DNA of 64,000 nucleotides from JAPOUP01 sp965199865. GTDB lineage: Bacteria; Pseudomonadota; Alphaproteobacteria; Rhodobacterales; Rhodobacteraceae. The position numbers were made by a program, and so were the translations under genes. Within the stretch, counting starts at the first letter, position 1. Every line of letters begins with the position of its first letter. Where the stretch lies: positions 62,001 to 126,000 of the forward strand of contig CBDATU010000020.1 of NCBI GenBank assembly GCA_965199865.1, in the 5' to 3' direction. Shown piece after piece: positions 54,628 through 63,418 of the stretch. The notes under the pieces are model-generated. The model saw nothing but the letters and a program-made list of their open reading frames with translations. It searched no databases and had not been told where the DNA came from.

Positions 54628-54839
54628 TTTGTTTTTCTCCTTGTGGAGGAGTTCTCGCATCTCGCCTTTGCCAGTGCCGTGGAACCCTTGCCCATCGCGA
54701 ACTTGATCAACGGAAAAACTCTTTGTAAGCGGTCCTATGCCTCCGAAGACGGCGCCAAGGCAGTAAGTTCTGCGCCCCGCGCATGAATGGCGGCCGACGA
54801 CATTCATTGACAGATGACAAGTATCCACGAGAGGTAAAT

Positions 54840-55949
54840 ATGAAGGTTCGTGAAATTCACATCTACGCCCACGACTTGCCGGTCAAAAACGGCCCCTACA
54901 CCATGGCCAATGCCGAAGTGTGGGCGCTTGATACCACCCTGGTCAAGCTGGTGGGCGAGGACGGCACCGTCGGCTGGGGTGAGACCTGCCCCGTTGGGTC
55001 CACCTACGCCGAAGCCTATGCCGGTGGGGCGCGTGCCGCGCTGTCAGAAATGGCACAGGGCCTGATCGGAGCTGACCTGTGGCCGGTTGCGCTGAACCGC
55101 AAGATGAACAGCCTGCTCAACGGGCATAATTACGCCAAGGCGGCGCTGGACATCGCGGCGCATGATCTGATTGGCAAATCTCTGGGTGTGAACCTGGCCG
55201 ACCTTCTGGGTGGGGCGTACACCGATCGCGTTCCTTCATATTATGCCACCGGCATTGGCGCACCGGATGACGTTGCGCGTCTGTCTCAGGAAAAGCGCGA
55301 CGAAGGCTATCTCCGGCTTCAGATCAAGGTTGGCGGTCACCCGGTCGAAATTGACATCGAAACGATCCGTAAAGTCTGGGAGGTCGTCCGCGGCTCTGGC
55401 ATGCGTCTGGCCGTGGATGGCAACCGCGGCTGGACCACCCGCGATGCGCTGCGTGTCAGCCGCGAATGCCCTGATATCCCCTTTATCATGGAGCAGCCCT
55501 GCAACACCTATCAGGACCTCGAAAACATCCGGCCACAGGTCTCACATGGCATCTACATGGATGAAAACAGCGTTGATCTGAACACGGTGATTTCGGCGGC
55601 GGGCACCGGATTGGTGGATGGGTTTGGTATGAAAGTAACCCGAATTGGCGGATTGCAGAACATGTGCACATTCCGCGACATCTGCGAGGCGCGCAATCTG
55701 CCCCACACCTGCGATGACAGCTGGGGCGGAGACATCATCGCGGCCGCCTGCACCCAGATTGGGGCGACGGTGAAACCTCAGCTGTGCGAAGGGGTCTGGA
55801 TCGCCGCGCCCTATATCGAAGGGAATTACGACGACACGAACGGGATCGCGATTGTCGACGGTCACATCCAGCGCCCCAAGGGTCCGGGCCTGGGCGTGAC
55901 ACCGGATGAAACGAAATTTGGGGCAGCTGTCGCCTCATTCGGAAGGTAA
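54840..55949 (+). CDS. Enolase-superfamily dehydratase/racemase, paralogue A
   Basis: 369 residues of the mandelate racemase/muconate lactonizing group, nearest in pattern to cis-3-hydroxy-L-proline-dehydratase-annotated proteins (DTTLVKLVGEDGTVGWGETCPVG). Metal ligands Asp193 (VDGNRGW), Glu218 (MEQPC) and Asp241 (MDENS) and base Lys265 (GMKVTRIGG) are visible. The usual Lys-x-Lys is Gln-Ile-Lys163. AGAGG precedes ATG 54840; the frame is open to 54783. First gene of a five-gene rightward operon; the MDR gene follows after 3 bases. Confidence 0.85.
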   Translation: MKVREIHIYAHDLPVKNGPYTMANAEVWALDTTLVKLVGEDGTVGWGETCPVGSTYAEAYAGGARAALSEMAQGLIGADLWPVALNRKMNSLLNGHNYAKAALDIAAHDLIGKSLGVNLADLLGGAYTDRVPSYYATGIGAPDDVARLSQEKRDEGYLRLQIKVGGHPVEIDIETIRKVWEVVRGSGMRLAVDGNRGWTTRDALRVSRECPDIPFIMEQPCNTYQDLENIRPQVSHGIYMDENSVDLNTVISAAGTGLVDGFGMKVTRIGGLQNMCTFRDICEARNLPHTCDDSWGGDIIAAACTQIGATVKPQLCEGVWIAAPYIEGNYDDTNGIAIVDGHIQRPKGPGLGVTPDETKFGAAVASFGR

Positions 55950-55952
55950 ATA

Positions 55953-57056
55953 ATGACCACAGAAACCAAGATTCCCGAAACCATGACCGCCGTACTGCTG
56001 ACCGGCCATGGCGGGATCGACAGGCTCGACTATCGCTCGGATGTGCCCACACCGCGCCCCGGCCCCGAAGAGGTGCTGATCCGCGTCGCTGCCGCAGGGA
56101 TGAACAACACCGATATCAACACACGCATCGGCTGGTATTCCAAGGCGGTGACCGCGGATACCGAAACCGGCGGCGCCGAGGGCTTTGACACCGTGGATGA
56201 CGATGACGCCAGCTGGTCCGGCGTGCCGCTGAGCTTTCCTCGCATTCAGGGTGCGGATGTCTGCGGTCACATTGCCGCCGTGGGCGAAGGTGTGAATGCA
56301 AATCGCATCGGTGAACGGGTCATCGTGCGCAACCTGCTGAGAACCTATGTCGACTATCGCCCCTATGAATGCTGGACCATCGGCAGCGAATGCGATGGTG
56401 GCTTTGCACAATATTGCAAAGCTCCCTCACAAGAGACACATGCCGTGACATGCGACTGGGATGACGCCGAACTGGCCGCGACCCCTTGTGCCTATTCCAC
56501 AGCCGAGGGCATGATTCATCGCGCAAATCTGGGTGCTGAAACAGTCCTGATCACCGGTGCGTCTGGCGGTGTGGGCTCGGCGGCTGTCCAACTGGCTAAA
56601 CGGCGTGGCGCGACAGTGATTGCACTCTGCGCGCCTGCCAAAGCGGACGCCGTAAAAGCTCTGGGCGCCGACCGCACATTGGATCGGGATGCGGATTTGG
56701 TGGCCAAACTTGGGTCGGGGTCAATCGACGTGGTGCTTGATCTGGTCGCCGGTCCACAGTTCCCCAGCCTGCTGGACGTATTGCGCCGGGGTGGGCGGTA
56801 TGCCACCGCCGGTGCGATAGCCGGGCCGATCTGCGAAATCGACACCCGCACGCTGTATCTGAAAGACCTCACTTTGTTTGGCTGTACCTTCCAGGAGGAT
56901 ATCGTGTTCACAAACATCGTGGAATACATCGAAGCAGGCGAAATTCGCCCGATTGTCGCCAAAACCTATCCATTGAGCGAAATTGCCACCGCGCAAGAGG
57001 ACTTTCTTGCGAAAAGGCACACCGGCCAGCTGGTGCTGATCCCACCGCAGGGGTGA
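55953..57056 (+). CDS. Medium-chain dehydrogenase/quinone-oxidoreductase-type enzyme
   Basis: 367 residues. N-terminal GroES-like domain (PTPRPGPEEVLIRVAAAGMNNTDINTRIGWYSK) and a Rossmann domain with VLITGASGGVGSAAVQLAKRRGATVIAL. The catalytic Cys expected in zinc alcohol dehydrogenases is replaced by Asn (GMNNTD), so it is probably a zinc-free NADPH-type reductase. GGAAGG precedes ATG 55953. It lies between two enolase-superfamily genes, so it likely acts on the product of one of them. Confidence 0.87.
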   Translation: MTTETKIPETMTAVLLTGHGGIDRLDYRSDVPTPRPGPEEVLIRVAAAGMNNTDINTRIGWYSKAVTADTETGGAEGFDTVDDDDASWSGVPLSFPRIQGADVCGHIAAVGEGVNANRIGERVIVRNLLRTYVDYRPYECWTIGSECDGGFAQYCKAPSQETHAVTCDWDDAELAATPCAYSTAEGMIHRANLGAETVLITGASGGVGSAAVQLAKRRGATVIALCAPAKADAVKALGADRTLDRDADLVAKLGSGSIDVVLDLVAGPQFPSLLDVLRRGGRYATAGAIAGPICEIDTRTLYLKDLTLFGCTFQEDIVFTNIVEYIEAGEIRPIVAKTYPLSEIATAQEDFLAKRHTGQLVLIPPQG

Positions 57057-57059
57057 ACC

Positions 57060-58184
57060 ATGAAGATCAAGAAAATAGACCTGTTTGACCTGCACCTGCC
57101 CTATTCAGGCGGGGAGTATGAACTGTCCGGTGGTCGGATCTACACCGGATTTGACAGCGTCATCGTATGTCTGACCGCAGATGATGGCACCGAAGGTTGG
57201 GGCGAAAGCACCCCGTTCGGCACCAACTACATCGCCGCACACGCACGCGGTGCGCGGGCAGGAATCGAAGAGATCGCCCCACATCTGATCGGCCGGGATC
57301 CGCGTGACGTGGACCGGATCAACGATGCCATGGACGAAGCCCTGCTGGGTCACAACCACGTCAAGAACGCCATCGACATTGCCTGCTGGGATCTATTTGG
57401 CAAATCGGTGGACCTGCCGGTCTACACACTACTTGGGGGCTCAACAGGAAAACGTCTCCCCACCATCAGCTCGATCTATGCTGGCACCCCCGAAGACATG
57501 CGTGCTCGCGTGGCAAAGCATCGTGAGATGGGCTACATGGGGCACTCGGTCAAGATCGGGGCACTCGACAGCGAAGGGGGTCCGGCGCTGGATGCCGAGC
57601 GCATCGCAGCATCCCTGGCGGATCGCGAGCCAGGCGAGTATTTTCTTGTCGATGCCAATGGCGGACTGATCCCGGAAACTGCGCTGCGCATGCTGCGCGC
57701 CCTGCCCGAGGGTCTGGATTTCGTGCTGGAAGCGCCCTGCGCCACGTGGCGCGAGACGATTTCGCTGCGGCGGCGCTGCAATGTGCCGATCATCCTCGAT
57801 GAGCTTGCGCAAGAGGATGGCGATATTGCCAAGCTGGTGGCGCTGGATGTGGCAGACGGGATCGGGTTGAAAATCTCCAAGGCCGGCGGTCTGACCCATG
57901 CGCGCCGTCACCGCGACATCTGCCGGGCAGCAGGGCTGACGATCTCGGTGCAGGATACGGTGGGCTCTGTCTTATCGGCCGCGTCGATCTTCCACATGGG
58001 GGCCTCTGTGCCTGAACGGATGCTGCGTTGCGTGCTCGACCCACGCGACATGGTCACGGTTGAGACTGGCAGCTTTGACGCGCCAATCGAGAATGGCGGT
58101 GTTATGCCGCCCAACAAACCCGGATTGGGCGTCACAATGAACTTAGATCTTCTGAGTGCGCCCGTCGCCAGCTGGGAGAAATGA
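57060..58184 (+). CDS. Enolase-superfamily dehydratase/racemase, paralogue B
   Basis: 374 residues, clearly related to paralogue A (YTGFDSVIVCLTADDGTEGWGESTPFG). Ligands Asp198 (LVDANGG), Glu224 (LEAPC), Asp247 (LDELA) and Lys271/Lys274 (KISKAGG) are present. The Lys-x-Lys position reads Ser-Val-Lys165. The full second Lys pair differs from paralogue A, so the two probably act on different stereoisomers or on successive intermediates. The nearest named family is again cis-3-hydroxyproline dehydratase-like, but other acid-sugar dehydratases share this pattern. It begins 3 bases after the MDR stop. Confidence 0.85.
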   Translation: MKIKKIDLFDLHLPYSGGEYELSGGRIYTGFDSVIVCLTADDGTEGWGESTPFGTNYIAAHARGARAGIEEIAPHLIGRDPRDVDRINDAMDEALLGHNHVKNAIDIACWDLFGKSVDLPVYTLLGGSTGKRLPTISSIYAGTPEDMRARVAKHREMGYMGHSVKIGALDSEGGPALDAERIAASLADREPGEYFLVDANGGLIPETALRMLRALPEGLDFVLEAPCATWRETISLRRRCNVPIILDELAQEDGDIAKLVALDVADGIGLKISKAGGLTHARRHRDICRAAGLTISVQDTVGSVLSAASIFHMGASVPERMLRCVLDPRDMVTVETGSFDAPIENGGVMPPNKPGLGVTMNLDLLSAPVASWEK

Positions 58185-58185
58185 A

Positions 58186-58917
58186 ATGTTCGAAGGAAAA
58201 CGCGCGCTGGTCACCGGCGCGGCGGGTGGTATTGGCACCTCGATCGTTGAAAAGCTGCGCGCCCAGGGTGCCAAAGTGGCTGTGGCAGACCGCGTGACCG
58301 ACGGAATTGCAGCCGAAGCGCATCTGCCCGGCGATCTGCTGGACGGAACCTATTGCGACGGGTTGGCTGCGGCGGCCTCTGCGGCTTTGGGTGGGCTGGA
58401 CATTGTCATCAACAATGCTGGTGTCATCACGCGCGGTCCGGTGACCGAAACTTCGGACGCGGACTGGGAACTGTCGATGGGGGTGAATGTCGAGGCTCCG
58501 TTCCGGATCTGCCGCGCAGTGATCCCGCTGATGGCCGAAACAGGTGGTGGGGCCATCGTCAACACTGCGTCCTGTTGGGGTGGCAAGGCGCCAGGACCGA
58601 ACCATGCAATCTATTGCATGACCAAGGCTGCAATCGCATCGCTGACTGAATGCATGGGGCTCGACCACGCCCATCAGGGTATCCGCATCAACGCGGTCTG
58701 CCCGAACGAAGTGAACACGCCGATGCTGCGTTCGGGCTTTGCCAAGCGCGGGTTTGATCCGGACAAGGCCGTCGAAGAGCTGGGTAAATCTGTGCCTATT
58801 GGCCGTATTGCCGAACCTGAAGACATCGCGGACGTGGTGCTGTTCCTGGCGTCGGAACAGTCGCGTTATATGTGCGGCACCCTGGTTGAGGTGAATGGCG
58901 GGAAGCCCGTTGCATGA
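58186..58917 (+). CDS. SDR-family dehydrogenase, first of pair
   Basis: 243 residues. NAD-binding TGAAGGIG, VINNAGVIT, catalytic Ser in NTASCWGG, Tyr-x-x-x-Lys in IYCMTK, and the C-terminal VEVNGGKPVA. ATG 58186 lies 1 base after the previous stop; its own stop overlaps the next SDR start (ATGA). Likely oxidises a hydroxyl made or left by the enolase-type enzymes. Confidence 0.9.
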   Translation: MFEGKRALVTGAAGGIGTSIVEKLRAQGAKVAVADRVTDGIAAEAHLPGDLLDGTYCDGLAAAASAALGGLDIVINNAGVITRGPVTETSDADWELSMGVNVEAPFRICRAVIPLMAETGGGAIVNTASCWGGKAPGPNHAIYCMTKAAIASLTECMGLDHAHQGIRINAVCPNEVNTPMLRSGFAKRGFDPDKAVEELGKSVPIGRIAEPEDIADVVLFLASEQSRYMCGTLVEVNGGKPVA

Positions 58918-59648
58918 CCCGGTTTGAGGGCAAGGTCGCGCTGGTCACCGGCGGGCGTTCTGGCATTGGCAAGGCCATCGCCAGAAGATTGGCGGTAGAA
59001 GGTGCACGGGTCTTCACCGCGCAGCGTGGCGAGGATGATGAATTCGAAGCGGTAACCGCCGATTTCACCGACCCTTCCAGCCCCGCACAGGTGGTTGCAC
59101 AGGTGATTGTGGAGGCGGGCCAGTTGGACATTCTGGTCAATAACGCTGGCATGATGCAAGAGGCGCTTGCCGAAGACATGAGCGTTGAGGATTGGCAACG
59201 CAACCTGATGGTCAACCTCACCGCGCCTTTTCTGATGATTCAGGCGGCACTTCCGCATCTGCGACAAACCCGGGGAAGCATCGTCAACACCGGCTCAATC
59301 GAAGGGTTGGGCAGCAACCCCGGCCATGCTGCCTATTGTGCCTCCAAGGCAGGATTGCATGGCTTGACCCGCGCAGTCGCCGTGGATCATGGTCATGAAG
59401 GCATTCGCTGTAACGCGGTTGCGCCGGGCTGGATCGACACGGACCTGAACCAGGAGTTCATCGAGTCCATGCCCGATCCCGACGCCTTTCGCCGGGACAT
59501 TGGCAAAATCCACCCGGTCGCCCGCACCGGAAATCCCGAAGAGGTTGCGGCACTGGTGGCGTTTCTGGCGGCTGAAGAAAGCGGCTTTGTCACTGGTCAA
59601 ATTTATACGGTGGATGGCGGCCGTATGGCCAAGCTGAGCTTGCCCTGA
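58914..59648 (+). CDS. SDR-family dehydrogenase, second of pair
   Basis: 244 residues. NAD-binding TGGRSGIG, LVNNAGMMQ, Ser in NTGSIEGLG, Tyr-x-x-x-Lys in AYCASK, and IYTVDGGRM near the end. It overlaps the preceding SDR by 4 bases and is the last gene of the enolase operon. The short N-terminal half, with HTH-free simple SDR layout, resembles L-rhamnose/fucose-type and polyol dehydrogenases. Confidence 0.9.
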   Translation: MTRFEGKVALVTGGRSGIGKAIARRLAVEGARVFTAQRGEDDEFEAVTADFTDPSSPAQVVAQVIVEAGQLDILVNNAGMMQEALAEDMSVEDWQRNLMVNLTAPFLMIQAALPHLRQTRGSIVNTGSIEGLGSNPGHAAYCASKAGLHGLTRAVAVDHGHEGIRCNAVAPGWIDTDLNQEFIESMPDPDAFRRDIGKIHPVARTGNPEEVAALVAFLAAEESGFVTGQIYTVDGGRMAKLSLP

Positions 59649-60324
59649 CCCCACACCGGGGCTACCGGTATTGTGCCGGTGGCCCAGGCGGATCCAATCA
59701 GCCAAACTTTGCGATCCGATTGGAGGGCTTTGGATTGCCCCCTCTGAATTGGTCCGACGTTATGTTTAAGAAACGGAGGACAAAGAATGGCGAACATTCG
59801 GCCTGGTTTCGGGTGAATTCAACGCAATCGAATGCCTGGTCTGGTGAAAAACAGCTGCGGCACCGCAACTACGTCGCTGCAAGCGCATCAGGTTTCTGCA
59901 CAGGAACTAGCTGCGACTGCACAAGTCCGGAAAATCCGCATTGCAGTCATTCAAATATTTCGCGCCGGTCGCCCTGCCTCGAATGACTGCATTGAGCCCG
60001 ACCTGTGTATTCGAATTTCTCGTTGCGTGCGCTCGCAGCAAAGATTTTGCCGCGCAAGCATCATCTTGAGCACGGCACTGCGGCGTAAAGAGAGGACGGT
60101 CGCGCCCGGCGCAGCGAGGTTTTGTCAGGCAATGATCAAGGCGCGGACGAATCGGGCCTTAGTTCGCCAGATCTCAATGTCTGGTTCCCAGGTCTTGTTG
60201 AGCCCGGTAACTCACTTTGGCTGACTGCAGCATCCTCCAGACAGAATTTATTAGGCGTGCGCTCAACCATTTTCGTGGATGCTCGGCTTGATGCTCGAGT
60301 ATCGTCGCAACCCTATCAACCGGA
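59649..60324. other. Intergenic region between convergent operons
   Basis: 676 bases between the stop of the second SDR and the stop of the sugar permease. Plus-strand frames (59720-59986, 59832-60224) lack binding sites, hydrophobic patterns or motifs that I can name. It is probably scar DNA from former mobile elements, plus terminators for the two convergent units. Confidence 0.45.
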
Positions 60325-61326
60325 TTACTTTACAACATCGACCTTGCTGCGATTCAGCGATATGGCGATGGCCGCAATTAGTAGGATGCCTAGGGCGACC
60401 TGGCTCCACGAGGGCGGAACGCCAGCTATGGTCAACCCATTACGAACGATTGTCAGAGTAAGAGCTCCAATGATTGTCTTAACGACGCTGCCATAACCGC
60501 CCGTCAGCGGGGTTCCCCCAAGTGCAACAGCGGCAATGGCGTCAAGCTCAATCATCAAACCAGCCTGAGGCGTGGCGGCTCCTGCGCGGGCTAGATTCAC
60601 ACAAGCTGCAAGGCCAACCATCAGACCGGCTGCCGCAAAAACCTTGATCTTGAAGGTCGTGACGTTGATGCCGACAAGGCGCAGGACCTTCTCGTTGCCG
60701 CCAACTGCGCGCAGTTGTTGGCCAAACACCGTCTTTTCATAGAAGACCCACATGAAAAGCGAGACGATGGCTGCGAGGATGAAGATCGCTGGAAACTTGC
60801 CCATCGACAATAACCACGGCGCGGCGACGGATGAGATATTTGTGCCTCCCGAAACGCTGTCATCCGTGATGTAAATCGCCGTGCCATCAGAAGCGATGAT
60901 GACAATCGCCCGCACGATGATGAGCATGGCCAGTGTCGTTACAAAAGACGGGATCTTAAGTAGTGAGATGATCAAGCCGTTGACCATTCCCACAAGACCG
61001 CCCGCAAATACGCCGAGCACCAATCCGGCATCGCCGAACCATAACATCCCCAGCGCTCCCAGAAAGGCGGAAAACGCCAGGCTCGACCCAATCGAGATAT
61101 CAATCGAGCCGGTCGTGATAATCATAAGTTGCGCAAATGCGAGAAGCATCAGAACAGGCGTTTGTTGTGCGATAAAAGTCCAGTTGCGCACAGACATGAA
61201 CCGATCGCCTGAGATGGTCCAAAATAGGAGTATTACCAGTACAATGGCGATAAACGGCACGTAGTCGCGCAGCATTTCTGCGCGTTTCGGTGTCAGGAAT
61301 GAGCGGGCGGCGGTTGTATCGGTCAT
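60325..61326 (-). CDS. Sugar ABC transporter permease (FrcC/RbsC type)
   Basis: 333 residues with about ten transmembrane segments. MLLAFAQLMIITTGSIDISIGSSLAFSAF and AVGGNEKVLRLVGINVTTFKIKVFAAAGLMVGLAA are the family landmarks. ATG 61326 with GAGG 8 bases upstream is preferred to 61347, which would overlap the ATPase gene. Last gene of the leftward kinase-ROK-ATPase-permease set. Confidence 0.92.
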   Translation of the reverse strand: MTDTTAARSFLTPKRAEMLRDYVPFIAIVLVILLFWTISGDRFMSVRNWTFIAQQTPVLMLLAFAQLMIITTGSIDISIGSSLAFSAFLGALGMLWFGDAGLVLGVFAGGLVGMVNGLIISLLKIPSFVTTLAMLIIVRAIVIIASDGTAIYITDDSVSGGTNISSVAAPWLLSMGKFPAIFILAAIVSLFMWVFYEKTVFGQQLRAVGGNEKVLRLVGINVTTFKIKVFAAAGLMVGLAACVNLARAGAATPQAGLMIELDAIAAVALGGTPLTGGYGSVVKTIIGALTLTIVRNGLTIAGVPPSWSQVALGILLIAAIAISLNRSKVDVVK

Positions 61327-61336
61327 GGCTTCTTCC

Positions 61337-62092
61337 TCATTCGCCAAGCGTGATGGCCTTTACGAGGCGATCAGACGTGATTTCGTCGCGCTTGAATTCC
61401 CGCGAAGTCACGCCATGGTGCGTCACGACGATGCGGTCAGCCAAACGGCGTACTTGATCCAGATTGTGGCTAACCAAGAGGAACGATGTTCCCTGCTTGT
61501 CGCGCACGTCCTCGACCAAACGCTCGACTTCGGCGGTTTCGTTGGGTCCGAGTGCCGCAGTCGGTTCGTCCAGGATCACGATGTCGCTGCCCCAGGCGAT
61601 AGCGCGCCCGATTGCAATGCTTTGTTGCTGTCCGCCAGACATCGACGAGATCGGCTGCGACAAATCCTGAACGGTGGTGACGTTGAGCTGCGCAAGAGCC
61701 TCACGGGTCTTCTCACGCATCTTTCGCTCATCCACGAATATACCCCATTTCTTCGGAATGCGTCCCAGAAACAAGTTGTAGGGCGCAGTCATGTTCGGAA
61801 CGAGTGCGAGGTCCTGATAAACCACCTCGATGCCGCGTTCCTGCATATGCGAAACGCTGTGTTCTGCCCGGGTAACTTCTACACCGTCGATAACGATCTG
61901 CCCACTGTCAGGGACATGCGCCCCAGCCACCACCTTCATGAGCGTCGATTTTCCTGCGCCGTTACCACCCACAATCGCAACAACTTCACCACGGTGAAGA
62001 TCGAACGAACCGTCGCGCAGCGCCTGCACACCGCCGAAAGACTTTGAGACGTGTTTGACCGACAGGAGCGGTTGGGCGGTTTGATCGTTCAT
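61337..62092 (-). CDS. Sugar ABC transporter ATPase (FrcA type)
   Basis: 251 residues, single ABC domain. Walker A GGNGAGKSTLMK, signature MSGGQQQSIAIGRAIA, Walker B IVILDEPTAALGP, His-switch LVSHNLDQV. It precedes the permease by 10 bases and follows the ROK gene by 18 bases. Confidence 0.93.
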   Translation of the reverse strand: MNDQTAQPLLSVKHVSKSFGGVQALRDGSFDLHRGEVVAIVGGNGAGKSTLMKVVAGAHVPDSGQIVIDGVEVTRAEHSVSHMQERGIEVVYQDLALVPNMTAPYNLFLGRIPKKWGIFVDERKMREKTREALAQLNVTTVQDLSQPISSMSGGQQQSIAIGRAIAWGSDIVILDEPTAALGPNETAEVERLVEDVRDKQGTSFLLVSHNLDQVRRLADRIVVTHHGVTSREFKRDEITSDRLVKAITLGE

Positions 62093-62110
62093 CGCGGCAT
62101 TTCCTTCTCT

Positions 62111-63343
62111 CTACCCGCTTGCCTCGGCAACAAGGCTCTCCGACTCGACTCTTGGAAAGCCGAGGTGAGTCTGAGCGAGTACATCCAAATAGGTCCCGCG
62201 TAGCACGGTATCTTCGCTCTGGTGGCTCAACTCTATGTCGACGGCGTCGTAAATGCTCGGCAGGACGGCTGTTCTTACATGCGCCTTGATCTCGTCGAGA
62301 AATCTTTGGCCGAACCCTGCATATTCATCGCCGATCACCACCAGATCCGGATTGACGAAATTGATGCAATTGGTGATGCCTTGCGCGAGATAACGCGCAA
62401 CCCGATGGACCTCTTCGCTGGCGAGTTCGTCATCCGCTGCGTAAGCCTCAATCACTTGAGGAAAATCGGCATTCGTCGTCAATTGCGTATTGCCGAACAC
62501 TACCGCACGCTCCCGAATGGCGCGAAGAAGCGAAATGCGCGACGTGAAAAGCTCCAGACAGCCACGATTTCCACACTTGCATTGGGCGCCATCGACACTG
62601 ATGGATGTGTGCCCCAGTTCGCCGGCCAGGCCCTGTGCGCCGCGGTGTACGTGCCCGTCTACGACAAGAGCTGAGCCGATCCCCTGACCGGCGGACACAT
62701 ATAGCATGACTCTGGCCCCAAGTTCCCGGCCATGGTGGCGGCTTTCCGTCAAAGCCGCGGCCTTGGCATCATGGCTCGAATGAACTGGAATGTCCGGGTA
62801 GCGCGCTCGCAGCTCGGGGATCAGATCAAATCCCTGCCACTGCGGACTTTCTGTCATCAAGATGACCCGCTCGTCACGCTCCAAAAAGGGTCCGGGGACG
62901 GCAACGCCAATGCCGTCGATCTGTTTCAGATTCGCGATAAGGCGATCAAGCGTACTGGATATCTCACTAAAGGTCTGCTTCGCAGATCCATCCCGCGAAA
63001 TCGGGAACTCATCTGTCTCCAACAAGTCCCCCCTCAGATTGAACGCAGCAACAGAGAAGCTTCGCCGCTGTAATCTGAGGCAAAGGATGTATCGGCCAGA
63101 GCCTGAAAAGCTCAGGTTGATCGAACGACGGCCTCGTCCCCCACGAACAAGTCCTACTTCTTCTACGACACCATCTTCAATAAGTGGCCCAATTGCGCGC
63201 GTGACTGTCGCCTGATCAAGGCCCGTGGCTACGCTTATTTCCTTACGCGAGCACGCCCCCATGTCTTGCAAGGCGCCCAAAATGGCGCGTCGATTGTGGC
63301 CTTGAATACCTTCAATTGACAAACCTTTTCGAGCAAACTTCAT
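62111..63343 (-). CDS. ROK-family transcriptional regulator
   Basis: 410 residues. N-terminal winged helix (GHNRRAILGALQDMGACSRKEISVATGLDQATVTRAIGPLIEDGVV), then an ROK kinase-like domain with GIGVAVPGPF and the zinc site CKCGNRGCLELF plus the preceding GELGH. The ATP-loop of true sugar kinases is poorly kept, as expected for a repressor such as XylR, NagC or FrcR. ATG 63343 is preferred to 63379, with GGGG upstream. Probably represses the downstream ABC genes. Confidence 0.9.
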   Translation of the reverse strand: MKFARKGLSIEGIQGHNRRAILGALQDMGACSRKEISVATGLDQATVTRAIGPLIEDGVVEEVGLVRGGRGRRSINLSFSGSGRYILCLRLQRRSFSVAAFNLRGDLLETDEFPISRDGSAKQTFSEISSTLDRLIANLKQIDGIGVAVPGPFLERDERVILMTESPQWQGFDLIPELRARYPDIPVHSSHDAKAAALTESRHHGRELGARVMLYVSAGQGIGSALVVDGHVHRGAQGLAGELGHTSISVDGAQCKCGNRGCLELFTSRISLLRAIRERAVVFGNTQLTTNADFPQVIEAYAADDELASEEVHRVARYLAQGITNCINFVNPDLVVIGDEYAGFGQRFLDEIKAHVRTAVLPSIYDAVDIELSHQSEDTVLRGTYLDVLAQTHLGFPRVESESLVAEASG

Positions 63344-63418
63344 GTTTGAACCCCAAATTTTTTTTGTTGGTTCTAGCATAGCGATAATTGCTTGCGGCCC
63401 GTAATAAATTGTCGGGTG

